Source: Tricholomella constricta (taxonomy: Eukaryota > Basidiomycota > Agaricomycetes > Agaricales > Lyophyllaceae). Taken from it: DNA of 64,000 nt. Both the position numbers and the translations under genes were made by a program. The first letter of the stretch is position 1; every line of letters starts with the position of its first letter. The notes below the pieces were generated by a model that was not told the DNA's origin, made no database searches, and saw only the letters and a program-made list of their open reading frames with translations. Below, one piece after another: positions 1 through 12,735 of the stretch. The stretch covers positions 868,001-932,000 of the forward strand of contig JAACJP010000011.1 of the NCBI GenBank assembly GCA_013368375.1, written 5' to 3'.

Positions 1-2540
<2,540 letters not shown>

Positions 2541-5430
2541 TTACGAGTTTTCCAGGTAACAGGCGGTACTCTGGTCATATCTGCGAGGAGAAAGCAACGT
2601 GCGGTCATGCGATGGGTGGAGCTGTGATTTGGGTGGGCAGACCGAGGGCGGGAGGCGAGACAGAAATGCAAAAATGTCGCCGGAGAGCACCAAAACATCA
2701 CCATGTACGAGTGTCACCGTAATCGAGCGTTTGTCCTTCGCAGGCACTTTTCTGGCACGTTTATCCTGCACTGGGGCGATCGTTGGAGGTCCAGCGTCCA
2801 TGGCGAGGGGTTCAGCGTCCATGGCGAGGGGTTCAACGTCCATGGCCAACGGATCAAGGTCCCCAATCCCCTCGACTGGCTCGTCAATGCCCTGTATGAG
2901 CGGACCGTCCCCGGATGTATCATCACCCATAACGACATCACCATCCCCGACAAAGCTCAGAAGCTGCCCCGCCTTCTCCAGCGCACTCACCACCCCCATG
3001 CCCACCCCGCTCTCAGAATCCCGGAACCCAGCCTTCGGCACGAACGTGATCACCGCCTCGCAGCCCAGGACCATCATCAAGACAGCATTCGTCTTGCATT
3101 CCGAAGCCGATGCACCCTATAGAACGACAAAACACTGTAAACAACAAAGGAAAAGCACAATAAAGACGATACCGATAACTGACCTTGCGCGTCCCCGGCG
3201 TCACCCACCCAAGGATCGTCAGTTGATTGATCGTAAACTCCCTCTCAGCGTACACCTGCGCCCGCGCGAGCATCACATCCCTCGCCCGCATCATACACTT
3301 CGGAACATCCGCCCACGCAACTGGCACCGGTTCCCCAACCCGTCCTGCTGCTCCCCTTTTCGCTGCTGCCGGCTCCATCCCGACTACGTACGAGAAATAC
3401 GGATCTACACACACACGAACACGGGAACCCACATCAGCCAGAGCACCAAGACCAAGGTCGCAAAAGAAGGGGGGGGAGGGGGGGAGGGAAAGGGAGAAAA
3501 AAAAGAAGAACTGAAAGGTAAGCACTCACTGGTACTGCACATCAACCTGCGCAGCGGTACCTGCATCTGCACCTCCCTTAGCAGCACCCCCGCCTCCACC
3601 TGCAGCGTCCCCGCATTCCCCGTAAACACATGTATCATTCTCCCTTTCCCGTTCTCGTCTTTCTTCTCCTTCTCCTTGCCCTTGCCCTGCCCCTGCCCCT
3701 CTTGCTGCACCTCCCACGTGTACGTGAACGTCTGCATCCCATCCCCCCACACCGCCCCCGTCCCATCCACCACCTCCGCAGGGTACGCGTTGTCAGGGTG
3801 CGACATCGGCGCCGCCTGCTGAGGATCACGCAGCCTCGCCAGGCTCACCGCGTACCCCTCTCCCTCCACTGTCCCCTCCCCATGGTTATCGTCTGACGGT
3901 GCCCTCTGCTTCTGCTTCCGCTTCCCATTAGCCTTCGCCCTCGCCCATTTCCGCTCCTAAATCCCAAAAAAGAAAAAGAAAAAAAACACCCACAAGCCAA
4001 AAAATCAAAACTTCAAGAAGAAAAGCGAAGCGAAACCCCGACTAGCAAAAACACACCTTACAAAACGAGCTCTCGCACCGCCGATGTCGCATCAAGCTCT
4101 GGAAGTTCAGCTTGCCACGGCCCGCAGTGTCAGTGTCAGAGCAGAGCCACCCGCTCGGCAAATCCCCATCCACCTCTCCATTCCCAGGCGGCGCAAGCAG
4201 CGCCAGCGGCAGTGGGCTATAAAAGCGCAGATGTAGGGGGAACGCGCGAAGCGCACAGTTCGGGTGCTGTTTACGCCGGACGAGGTATCGCTGGGTCGTG
4301 ATCGTGTCCTCTTCTTCCCCGTCGTGGCCGTGAGCCCGGGAAGCGTCGGCGGGGTGGAGGGTGGGAGCAGTAGAAGAAGAAGGGGCAGAAGTGGTTAATG
4401 GCGATGGTGCGGTGGGAGCCCACCAGGGCCGAAGCGCACACGCGGAGGACGCAGCAGGATGCGCGCCGGCCTCCTCCCCACTCGGGATCCACGAACACAT
4501 GAACCGCCATTCGACCTGGCCCGCAACGTGGTCGGATTCGAGCCCTGCTGTTATATGCGGCAGGACGAGGCGCCGTTCCTGTGGTCAGAACGAAAGGGGA
4601 TCAGCGAGCGAGTGGAACAAGGTGTGTACCCGACACCCACCTGGACGCTTGTGACTTTGAAGAACCCAAGGAACACATAACGACATTCTTCCGGGACCCT
4701 GATGCGCCCGCCCCAGTGGTGTGCGAGATACGCGCGCGTGGTGATGATCGTGATGGGCGTGCCGGCGATGTACGCGTCGCATACTGCAGCGATCTCGGGT
4801 GGGAGTTTGCATGGGATGCGTAGGTCCAGCGTCGGTTCGACTTCGTCTTTGCTGCTTTCAAATGCGGAGGCGGAGGCGGAGGATGATGGGGCGGGATGAC
4901 GATGGGTTGCGGACGTGTCGAGAGCAGGAGTTTCTGGAGGTGGCAACGATGGTGCCAAACTCGAGGTTGAGGGGACGGGGAGGCTTGACGACGGCTTCGG
5001 AACCAATTCTAGAACGGGGTCCGACGTTGTTTGACCCAACCTACCGCTACCGTTTCGTCCTGCACCCAAAGCAGAAATAGGTGATGTCGCCGGAGCCAGG
5101 GCGGGGAACCCGGAATGAACATTCAGAGAGCGAGCCGCAGCATGCCGATCCATCTCCTCAGCGTTTCCCGCCATGATGACCGGCGACAGCACCATCATAT
5201 CCTCATCCTCCGCACTCGAACCACGCCGACGGTGCCCAAAGCCTAAATCGTCAGGCGGAACCTGAACCTTTCCCGGGGGGCGGAAGGCGTGACAGGGTAC
5301 AGTAGAGTCTGGGGAGATGTCGAATGCTGTTATACGCTGGGGCTAAAACAAGAATGAGAACATATTCAAGAGCCATGACAGGACTCACGTGTTGCGCACC
5401 GGGGTAGGGTGGATCCCCAGTGGCGGGCAT
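2541..5430 (-). CDS. Multi-exon fungal protein, possibly a 2OG-Fe(II) (AlkB-like) dioxygenase relative
   Basis: Six exons are joined by introns 5,343-5,388, 4,579-4,640, 3,957-4,056, 3,405-3,529 and 3,117-3,183. All have GT-AG ends and all keep one reading frame, which supports a real gene. I place the start at MPATGDPPYPG (5,430). Order: a Ser/Pro-rich N-terminus, VFLGFFKVTSVQ, a Cys pattern ending CESSFCK, GYAVSLARLRDP, FTYTWEV, HVFTGNAGTLQVEAGVLL, an Asp/Met-rich stretch with short repeats, then VTLVHGDVLVLSGD near the C-terminus. From memory this order matches an Agaricomycete family usually labelled 2OG-Fe(II) oxygenase-like; I did not locate a clear HxD. After SGD the C-terminus departs from what I would expect (a following Arg-containing strand), so the 3' end may be truncated or mis-modelled. 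Confidence 0.5.
2791..2850. repeat. Short in-frame tandem repeat in the coding region
   Basis: A ~21-bp unit beginning GTCCATGGCGAGGGGTTCA is repeated about three times. On the minus strand it encodes PLAMDAE / PLAMDAG / PLAMDVE units inside the gene at 2,541-5,430, a small coding minisatellite. Confidence 0.7.
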
Positions 5431-5488
5431 GCGCAGCGGAACACCTGCACGCATCAGCAAGTGAGTACTCCAATTCCACAAGTCCACT

Positions 5489-5850
5489 CACCCCATCTCT
5501 CGCTTTTCTAAATCCAACTGCGCCTTCTATGGCCTTCAGATGCACGAGATTGCGGTCCTTGTCGTCGAGCTCGGGTTGGATCTTCATGTGCACAGACGGC
5601 TGCGCAGTCTTCTAGCAAGACACCCAGAACTTTTTTGAAGGCACGACGCCAGCGTGGACATCGCCAATCGCGGCGGGAAATGTTGGGTTGATGGTGACGA
5701 TGGGAAGGTTGATTGGATCGAGTGGCGGCATTGAGAAGAGATAGAATATCGACTTGAGGAACGACCCTCCATAGAAATTCGCACGATCAGTAAGTATGAT
5801 CAAAATGTAATCCTCATCTAGCGGTGCGAGTTGGCGCGAGGGAGGAGAAG
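5489..5850 (-). pseudogene. Short gene fragment with an in-frame stop
   Basis: The minus strand reads RQLAPLDEDYILIILTD... then PTFPAAIGDVHAGVVPSKK, FWVSC, a TAG at 5,612-5,614, and continues in the same frame as KTAQPSVHMKIQPELDDKD up to a GT donor near 5,488. The sense on both sides of the stop suggests a broken exon. From weak recall it resembles the N-terminal part of a fungal WD40 protein (PAAF1/Rpn14-like); I would not rely on that. It could also be an upstream exon of the neighbouring gene, but the frame does not carry over to MPATGDPPYPG. Confidence 0.35.
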
Positions 5851-6480
5851 GGGAAAAGGTTTGTGACTGAGAGTTGAGATCGGGCGCGGTATCGATGGTC
5901 GAATTTACCGTTGGTTGGCGTGTTCAACAGATTTGAGTTTCGACTGTTGTCCACAATAGGAAGCCTTCAACCACCCGGGCCGGGCCGTTGAACCGTAGGA
6001 TTACTGCTAACCAGTTCCAGCCGCTGTGCACGTCAAACCAACAGATTGCGTTCTCAATCGTGCCATTTCTACACTAAGGTGAGCTTCCATCTGATCTTTT
6101 ACAATTCACTAACCATCGTTTACCGCTAGAACTTGATGAATATCACAACTGCAGTGTTCTACTCTTCGATATTCCAATCATTTCCAACTGTACGCTACAT
6201 CGAAGATGCTGTTGCAAGGAATCGACAGCTTTGGATCATCTTTGGTGTGTATTCTCTCATTCGGCTCCACCATACCCTGTGGGCCTTCCAAATCTTCGAT
6301 CATATGTCCCAATTGCCCAATACTTCGATAGCTCTACAATAGCGTCCAACTCGCGATCAACACTGTGTAGCCTCGCCGAATACCTGCTCGTCGATGTTAA
6401 ATGTCCCTCATGCAGTAGGGAGATGATGGGAGCAGGAGAGCGAACAATCTCAGGCATGTAGGCATCTCTGGTGGCGCAAA
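5851..6480. other. Intergenic, no supported gene
   Basis: A 69-codon plus-strand frame at 6,133-6,342 lies in this AT-richer stretch but has no recognisable motif and no clear introns. It is not called as a gene. Confidence 0.4.
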
Positions 6481-6506
6481 CGCATCACTGACTGCACTCT
6501 ACTCCA

Positions 6507-6845
6507 CAGCACTCTGAAACTGATGCAAAGGGCGCCGCCACTGGGACGTCTAACGAACGCACAGACACACCTGCCATCACCGACTTCACTCTCCTTTTCA
6601 GAACTCGAAATTGATGCAAAGGGCGTGACTGGGGACGTGGTACGAACACACAGACACATCTGGCATCACTGACTGCACTCTCCTTTTCAGAATTCTGAAA
6701 CCAATGCAAAGGGCACGACTGGGACGTGTACCGAACACACAGACACATCTGACATCACTTACTGCCCTTCTACTCCTCAGAACTCGAAATCGATGCAAAG
6801 GGCGCGACTGGGACGCGTAACGAGCACATAGACACGTCCAAGCAA
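6507..6845. repeat. Tandem repeat, about four units of ~90 bp, with splice-acceptor-like ends
   Basis: Each unit has a core TGCAAAGGGC (at about 6,523, 6,615, 6,703 and 6,795), then ACTGGGACG, ACACAGACAC and a pyrimidine tract ending in CAG (CTCCTTTTCAG, CTACTCCTCAG). Units differ by scattered substitutions. Frames on both strands across the array encode repeated Cys-rich peptides and look like chance. Confidence 0.8.
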
Positions 6846-7049
6846 CGCGTTGTCGCAGGAATCCGTGGGGTGGGGCTGTAGGGTCGTGAGCACGCGCTAT
6901 GGGGCACTTAACGATAGGTATTGTCCTCCAGGACTGAAGTTGCGTAGTACGACCATATTAATACGATTCCAGACACTGACAAGTGCTACAAGTGATATAC
7001 AGATGCACGCAAATGGCAGGGGCTCGAAGGGAGCGGTGTAAGGAAATGT

Positions 7050-7445
7050 TTGGACACAGGAAGGTATGTGGGCATCTCCGATCGCGCAGATGCATTTCCC
7101 ACTACGCTTCATTCCACAGAAATCGTAACCGAAGCAAAAGGTGCGATGGGGACGCGTTCTAAGTACACAGGCACGTCTAGGCGACGTGGGACACTCAAGG
7201 TGAGTTCAATCGACTGCATGTACACGATTAGGACATTGACACATAGTACAGGGTCAACAGATGAATGTCTACGTGAAAGCGAAACGCTCAAAGCATCGTG
7301 TAGCGCACACACGCAGTGGAGAGAGGAGGGGAGGATGTTTTCAAGGTGTGATAGACACACAGGTATGTACATATCTATGGCTGCGTGAACGCATTACTGA
7401 CAACGCTCCACTGTAAATGGAGCAAACGGCACGACTCTGTTGCAC
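7050..7445. repeat. Degenerate outlying units of the 90-bp repeat
   Basis: A related unit near 7,060-7,190 is preceded by GGTATGTGGGCATCTC (donor-like) and ends a ~55-bp spacer with ATTCCACAG. A weaker unit lies near 7,365-7,445 after GGTATGTACATATC. Together with the main array they form a donor-spacer-acceptor-core pattern. Confidence 0.5.
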
Positions 7446-9205
7446 GGCGGGTATTCATTAGCAGAGCTCATTAAATTGACATACAGTACATTCAGTCACC
7501 GTGACTCGGACAATCGAACATCAATGTCAAACGCGATAGGCATATGTATCACTGACCACGACAAACAGGACAGAGGGGTACAACTGCGATGCATGGCAGG
7601 CACACGGGCACATCATCACATCCGAGTCGGGGCCGGGGCTGTAGGGAGTCAAGTGCAGGCGCGGGGTGCTGTGTGCATCATGCATGGAAATTCTGCAGGG
7701 ATGGATAGCTGGTACTGGGTGCGCCACTTACGGGGGCTTGATAGCGTGAATGACTGCAGGAGCGCACTGAAGGCAGAAGTGAGTGCAATGGAGTGTGGGT
7801 GCACATAGCGCTCACTCATGTCAGCTTAGACTCTCAGTAGGGCTGTCATAGGTACGTGATCGGCTATTTACTACATAGTCGCTGCTGAGCTGAAATATCT
7901 TAAAATTGGAGACAGACCTGTAAGAGCATTAAATAAGGATGTTTGTGAGAGAATGTCATATATGTATGTGCCTCCCGAGCTCTCCTGACAAAGTTTCGAA
8001 CTGGTTTTGAAGCATCGTGTAAACTTGTATAATTAGCGCTGTATTTTGAAATTGTGCTGTATTATGGTTATGGTGCCCATGATGTAACAAAAAGAAGGTT
8101 AAAAAAATGATTCGTAGCAAAGCAGTCGCCTCATCACATCAAAGCGTATTGTATAGATTAATGTATGATGAGGTCATGAGAGGAGGTGGAGAGGTATGCT
8201 GGTGGATACAGTTCGCATGGCAGTACATGTGATTGGGGAATATGCAAGTGTGGGTGGAGAAAAAATAAATGCAGGGATGCAGAAAGAAGAGAATGAGAGA
8301 AAATGTCAATCACCGTCCCTCCGCTGATGACGAAGCATTCTTTCATAGGAAACCATGCCGCACAGAAAAGACGTGTCCAAACACTCTGCCCCTCCTGTTT
8401 CTATGGGTGTTCTGCTCCGTCGTTGTCGCGAGATTCCCTCTGCTCTGCCGCCGCTCTGAAAGGTTCGCCTGCATGCACTGCATCGCCACACCGCCCTCCT
8501 CCGTTGAACCCGCAGTGGTATCGATCGTGTGCCAATCGACATGTCCGTTCTGCTCCCAGACCGCGGATCGATAGATTGCCGCCCTGGAAGGGCTGATGCG
8601 AGACTTGTGTGGGACGTCCACCGCGATGACGAAGGAGAGAGCACGATCCTGGAGTGAACACATCTTTGGAAAGGTCGCAATCTGGTTCCATCTCGCAGAT
8701 GTACTGCATGATGTCGATGTCTGAACTTCCAGGGTTCCAGAAAAGGAGATACGTTTATTCGAAGACGCTGTGCAGGGCATTGTCGAAAAAAAACAAGGGC
8801 CCATTGAGTTTTTAGAATACTCACTAATTCGAACTCCAAGCGCAATAGATCTGGAACCACCGTAAAACACCGATACAGACGATATTTTTGTAAAAGAAAT
8901 TCAGGATCCTGAGCAGAAAAATTAACACGTCAGTAACTCAGCAATCGAAAAAGACAAGCGCATACATATTTCCGTTTCGAGCATACGACCAATGTCCATG
9001 AACCAAAAGCAATCGTTTAAGAAGCGAAACTGCGCAATGACATAGTCGGATGCGTTGATGACTTACAGACCCTCCTCTCCGGAGATAACAGCAACACCCA
9101 CGCAGCCTATCCAAGGGGGAAAATCAGTTCAGGTAGACGGCTAAGTCACATGCTCGTCCGATTGCTCGGACGAAAACGTGATCAGATACACCCACTTACG
9201 TAACG
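7446..9205. other. Mostly non-coding; one unassigned open region on the minus strand
   Basis: 7,800-8,160 is AT-rich with nothing recognisable. 8,306-8,870 is open on the minus strand in two overlapping frames (about 175-184 codons). Neither frame shows a family motif, signal peptide or good intron structure, so it is left unassigned. Confidence 0.4.
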
Positions 9206-9208
9206 TAG

Positions 9209-9270
9209 CTGAAGGAGTAGTAATAAGACCAAGTTCTATAAATAGAACTTGGAACAATAGTTCTCCTTCG
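9209..9270. repeat. Imperfect inverted repeat with a perfect AAGTTCTAT-AA-ATAGAACTT core
   Basis: The core at 9,231-9,250 is a perfect 9-bp inverted repeat around AA and contains TATAAA. The outer arms (GAAGGAG at left, CTCCTTC at right) also pair with interruptions. It lies about 100 bp upstream of the start codon at 9,353. Confidence 0.7.
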
Positions 9271-9302
9271 TGGGATTTAAACGTCACGTCCATGTCACGC
9301 CC

Positions 9303-9315
9303 GGCGTATTTAAGC
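9303..9315 (+). promoter_or_regulatory. TATA-like element upstream of the gene at 9,353
   Basis: GTATTTAAGC lies about 45 bp upstream of the ATG. The AT content and spacing fit a fungal core promoter; assignment is inference. Confidence 0.35.
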
Positions 9316-9352
9316 TCTCTGCCACGCAGCTGCATCATCACCGCCTCCCACC

Positions 9353-10074
9353 ATGAGCCATTCCAATCACGCCTCTACGTTTCAATCTCAAACCCCTCCG
9401 CGGCCTGGAGAGACTCCTGAGATGAGGGAGTTTCTTGAAGAGCTCGCGATTGAGGTCAAATTTTCGATAGACCGAGTCAGGAGCGTGCTCGCGAGCCAGT
9501 ATGGTTCGGTCGAGAAGGGTATCATAGCGGTCAAAAACACACGGGCAGAGAGCGAGAGAGCCAGGAATATCCCAGTCATCGCGCAGATCGGAGTAGGTTG
9601 CTCGTGCTCCTTGTCAACTTTTGCGGCGGTCAACTAATTCTACATTGACAGCGTAAACCCCGTGAGGGCGAGGCCATTCAGGTGACGGAACTCGGCCCGA
9701 ACGTCTCGATCCGCGTTTTTGAAGGGGACTTGGCACAATATCACTCTTACTCCCTCGACTTTGTCGACAAGAGCGGCCAATACATTCGTACTCCCAAGGA
9801 CATCACTCTTTACTCGGACCACTTTGGCGGCGCCCAAATCTTCTCCATCGAGGAAAGCCTCCGGAGGCAGAGGAAAGGCTCAGCTGGGTTCAACAGGTCG
9901 ATGGAGCGACTGCACAAAGGCAAAGCAGCCCCCGATCCCAACTGGGAGACCTATAAGGTTCCAGAAGGTATCCGGATCCGGATTAAACAAGAGGGCCACG
10001 ATGATCGCTTCCTTGACATTCCGACGCGAGGCTCTGCAGTCCTCTGTCCCGAGCTCATGCTTTTCCAGGGCTAG
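9353..10074 (+). CDS. Two-exon gene of unknown function (copy 1 of a duplicated gene)
   Basis: Exon 1 is 9,353-9,592 and exon 2 is 9,652-10,074. The intron (GTAGGT...ACAG) keeps frame and gives 220 residues. The N-terminal third is predicted helical (EFLEELAIEVKFSIDRV). The rest is mixed, with DLAQYHSYSLDFVDKSGQY, LRRQRKGSAGFNRS and WETYKVPEGIRIRIKQEG. No signal peptide, membrane segment or known motif was seen, and I do not recognise the family. The start is the first ATG of the open frame and follows a TATA-like box. The second copy at 46,790-57,270 keeps the same exon 2 and intron with few changes, which suggests either past coding constraint or a recent duplication. Downstream lies an MFS transporter remnant in the opposite direction. 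Confidence 0.7.
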
Positions 10075-10557
10075 TTTGTTCAGAGCATAACCGAATTCAA
10101 TACCCTACTTTGTTTTTTCCCTTAGCTATCATCCCAATGTATGTAGTCATCCCTGCTTTTAGTTAACTGCTGCTATGTTATACGCTTTGACTGAACGAGC
10201 TTGCGCGACGTGTCGTAGATCCCCAGTCGTGGCATCGCCTTTCAAGGTTGTTTCCGTCGCAATGCTCCTGTCGGATTTGTTCCCTGCTAACAGAAAAAAT
10301 GGGGGTGCGCATGGATGATGATCTCTTCGACAGGAGGTGCACGACGGCCTCGGCGTTTGCTGCTGTTCGTTTGCAGGAGGTCGCGCGGGCCCGGGTGTTT
10401 GCGTTCGCTGAAGGGCTTCGCACCAACGCTTTACAGCCCCGATACATGTTAAGTCTCAAGCCACAACATGTCTATATCAACCTTGTGTTCCCTTACAAGG
10501 TACAAACCCAAAGCAAAACAAAGAAAAATACAAATGCGTCCACCCGAGTGTCTCCCT
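10075..10557. other. Intergenic part of the duplicated block
   Basis: No gene is supported. The sequence is closely matched at 57,271-57,774 and belongs to the duplication. Confidence 0.6.
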
Positions 10558-11984
10558 TCAATCCACGCGCCGCACGGCCTTTGGGACAAACACCCACACC
10601 ACCAGCATCGTAACCAACATAGCCACCATTTTGCAAAAACAATAACAATTATAACCATCAGCGTCAGTGCATTGAACGCCATGTGCATTGGATATTTTGT
10701 AATGTACAGTGGTTGGAGGGAGGCAATACCGTACCGGGATGACAAGAGTCCAGTAAGAAAGGGCAGGGCGGCGGAGCCGACCATGCCGATGCCGGTGATC
10801 CACCCTATGCAGACGGTCAAGAGCCACCGCGGGAGGACCTTCGAGGAGTGTGAGAGCATGACAGGGAACATGGGTCCCAGGACGAGTCCAATCAGGGAGA
10901 CCTGTCGCAAAGTGAGCAAGAAGCATGAAGTGAGAAGATGATAAAGACGCGGAGCCTTACGGCGACCGCGTTTCCGATGATGGATGGGACGAACCAAATC
11001 ATGATCTCTAGTCTGCAGATGAGGGTTACAGTAGTTATTACTGTTGTGTACGTGGAACAGTTGCGAAGAGGTTACATACATGATTGCGATGATACTGTAG
11101 ATGATTACGACTAGATGGCTACCGACCTGTGATATCATCAGTATCATGTCACGAAGACGATGGACAGGGACTTACGAGCTTGTTAAGCCACATGAGACCT
11201 ATGCGCCCTAGCATAAGGCCTGCCCAACGCATTGATCAGTAGTGCAATACAGTTGACACAAAATCGTACTTACCATCGAAAAAGCCTGACGCGATATATC
11301 CGGCAGAGTGTCCCCCTCCTCGTTCACGTATTATAAATGTCACAATCCAGCCTAATTACAGGCCTTCAGTGCTGGTAGTCCAAAATATTAGTCAAAGGAA
11401 AGTCGTACCTCCAACTGTGACTTCGATTCCGATATAGATGACTGCAAGGATGGTTAATATATGGACGGCCTTGAGACGGAAGAGTTGGCGGTATGTGTTT
11501 TCTCGAGCATGAGGCGGGGAAGCATTGGTTGAATCTGGCGAAGCTTGGCCGCTTTCCGCGAGAAGTTCTGATTAAAAGAAGGAAATGAGATCAACGAATA
11601 CACGATTTGGCGCAGATAAGCTATACCGCACCATCTAGATGCTTGAAACGGAAGACGAGGACGAGGGCCAGTGTGTTCAAAACAGCCAATGAGGCAGAAA
11701 CAAGGTAGTGGAAAGACCATCGGCGCCTCAGTTCGTAATTGTCGGAAGAGTCATTGTCCTCTGCCACCAAGCCTTGTGGGTAATGAGCCGTGCTGGAGGT
11801 AGGTGAGCGCAAAGGCCTCAAGATGTGTGTTTCGTGGAACTGGAGGGTATGTAGTCAATCTGTTGGGACCAGAGAGAGACACCGGGGTGACGCGGTGGTC
11901 GGCAGCAAGAGGGTTTAACCAGACGACTGCAGCTGCACGCAGGCACATCATGACGTGAGATTCCAGCTGGCCAGGGTCGGTGTA
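10558..11984 (-). pseudogene. MFS transporter, 3' part only (copy 1)
   Basis: The minus strand encodes the C-terminal half of a 12-helix transporter: FHYLVSASLAVLNTLALVLV, then KAVHILTILAVIYIGIEVTVGG, IIRERGGGHSAGYI, VVIIYSIIAIM, VSLIGLVLGPMFPVMLSHS, LPRWLLTVCIGWITGIGM, LPFLTGLLSSRYGIASLQPL and a terminal VTMLVVWVFVPKAVRRVD ending at 10,558. Short introns separate these pieces. The N-terminal half is absent: recognisable transporter sequence stops near 11,780 and the duplicated block ends at 11,984. The last intron has lost its acceptor here (TGCAA where copy 2 has CGCAG, about 10,636), so the final exon could not be spliced normally. Substrate is unknown. Confidence 0.75.
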
Positions 11985-12318
11985 TTACGACTAAATTAAA
12001 ATAAGTGCTGGCCGTAAATTGGCTCCAAGTCCGGGCCTGTTAATGGAATTCACGTTCGTTAGGTGGGTGGACACTGGAATCGATGATCAGGAAAGACAGA
12101 TAGTGGGAAATATTGATCCATACATACCTCATCAAAGGGCCGCGTGTCAGTAAAACAGCTATCCCAAACTTCGTTGACAGCCTTCTCGGCAGAGGCGACA
12201 TCCGGGCAGGCGGGGTTTTCAGCGACCGAAATCACTGCTGATAAGGCCAGCGACCACAGACAGTATTACCATCATAAGCTTGTCACTGAGGAGTCCACAC
12301 AGCAGTGTTGTGCCGGTC
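11985..12318. other. Left flank of the copia insertion; a possible orphan exon
   Basis: The minus strand contains [18 protein letters not shown] followed by FTDTRPFDE and a GTATGT donor near 12,128. It reads like an exon, but I cannot name the protein and see no partner exons. The copia target site lies at the right end. Confidence 0.3.
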
Positions 12319-12323
12319 ATTGA

Positions 12324-12614
12324 TGTTGAATACACGACTCGCGCTAAATTGACGCGACGGTGAACACGTGACCCGAGCGCAGGAGAAAGGAGGGAACGGA
12401 AGTATATGTGGTACTGCACAGTACCACCCATATATGTCAACGGACGATCGGACATATACCTCAGTCGTTTCCCAGATAAACAGACTGAGGTATGTGGCCG
12501 AACTTACTTATTTGATGAACCACTTACTTACAACATGTATTAGCGTACTTTACAACAGGTACATAACTAATACAGTCGTTTCCCAGATAAACAGACTGAG
12601 CGTACTTTACAACA
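12324..12614 (+). repeat. Copia 5' LTR
   Basis: 291 bp, TGTTGAATAC...TTTACAACA. It contains a perfect hairpin GTGGTACTG-CA-CAGTACCAC (12,408-12,427) and two copies of CAGTCGTTTCCCAGATAAAC about 120 bp apart. Confidence 0.95.
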
Positions 12615-12735
12615 GGTTATAGGCCCTTCCCGCGCTTCGCCATATTTTTTTTCGCTCAGCCAAACAGCGGGAGACCACTCACCGAACACCGAACAACTGA
12701 AACATCGAACCCGAATCGATATTGAAAGGAGTATT

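Noticed and set aside
5800..5850. LDEDYILIILTD as the start of urease accessory protein UreF
   Set aside because: The opening is similar, but the conserved LPTGSFVASSGLES that should follow is absent.
6450..6798. Minus-strand frames rich in Cys (repeated MCLCVR...) as a secreted Cys-rich protein
   Set aside because: They are produced by the 90-bp tandem repeat in several frames at once and lack a signal peptide or stable start.
8306..8870. Two overlapping minus-strand frames of about 180 codons as a gene
   Set aside because: Both frames are open, neither has a motif, and there is no clear intron structure; GC-rich chance frames are common here.
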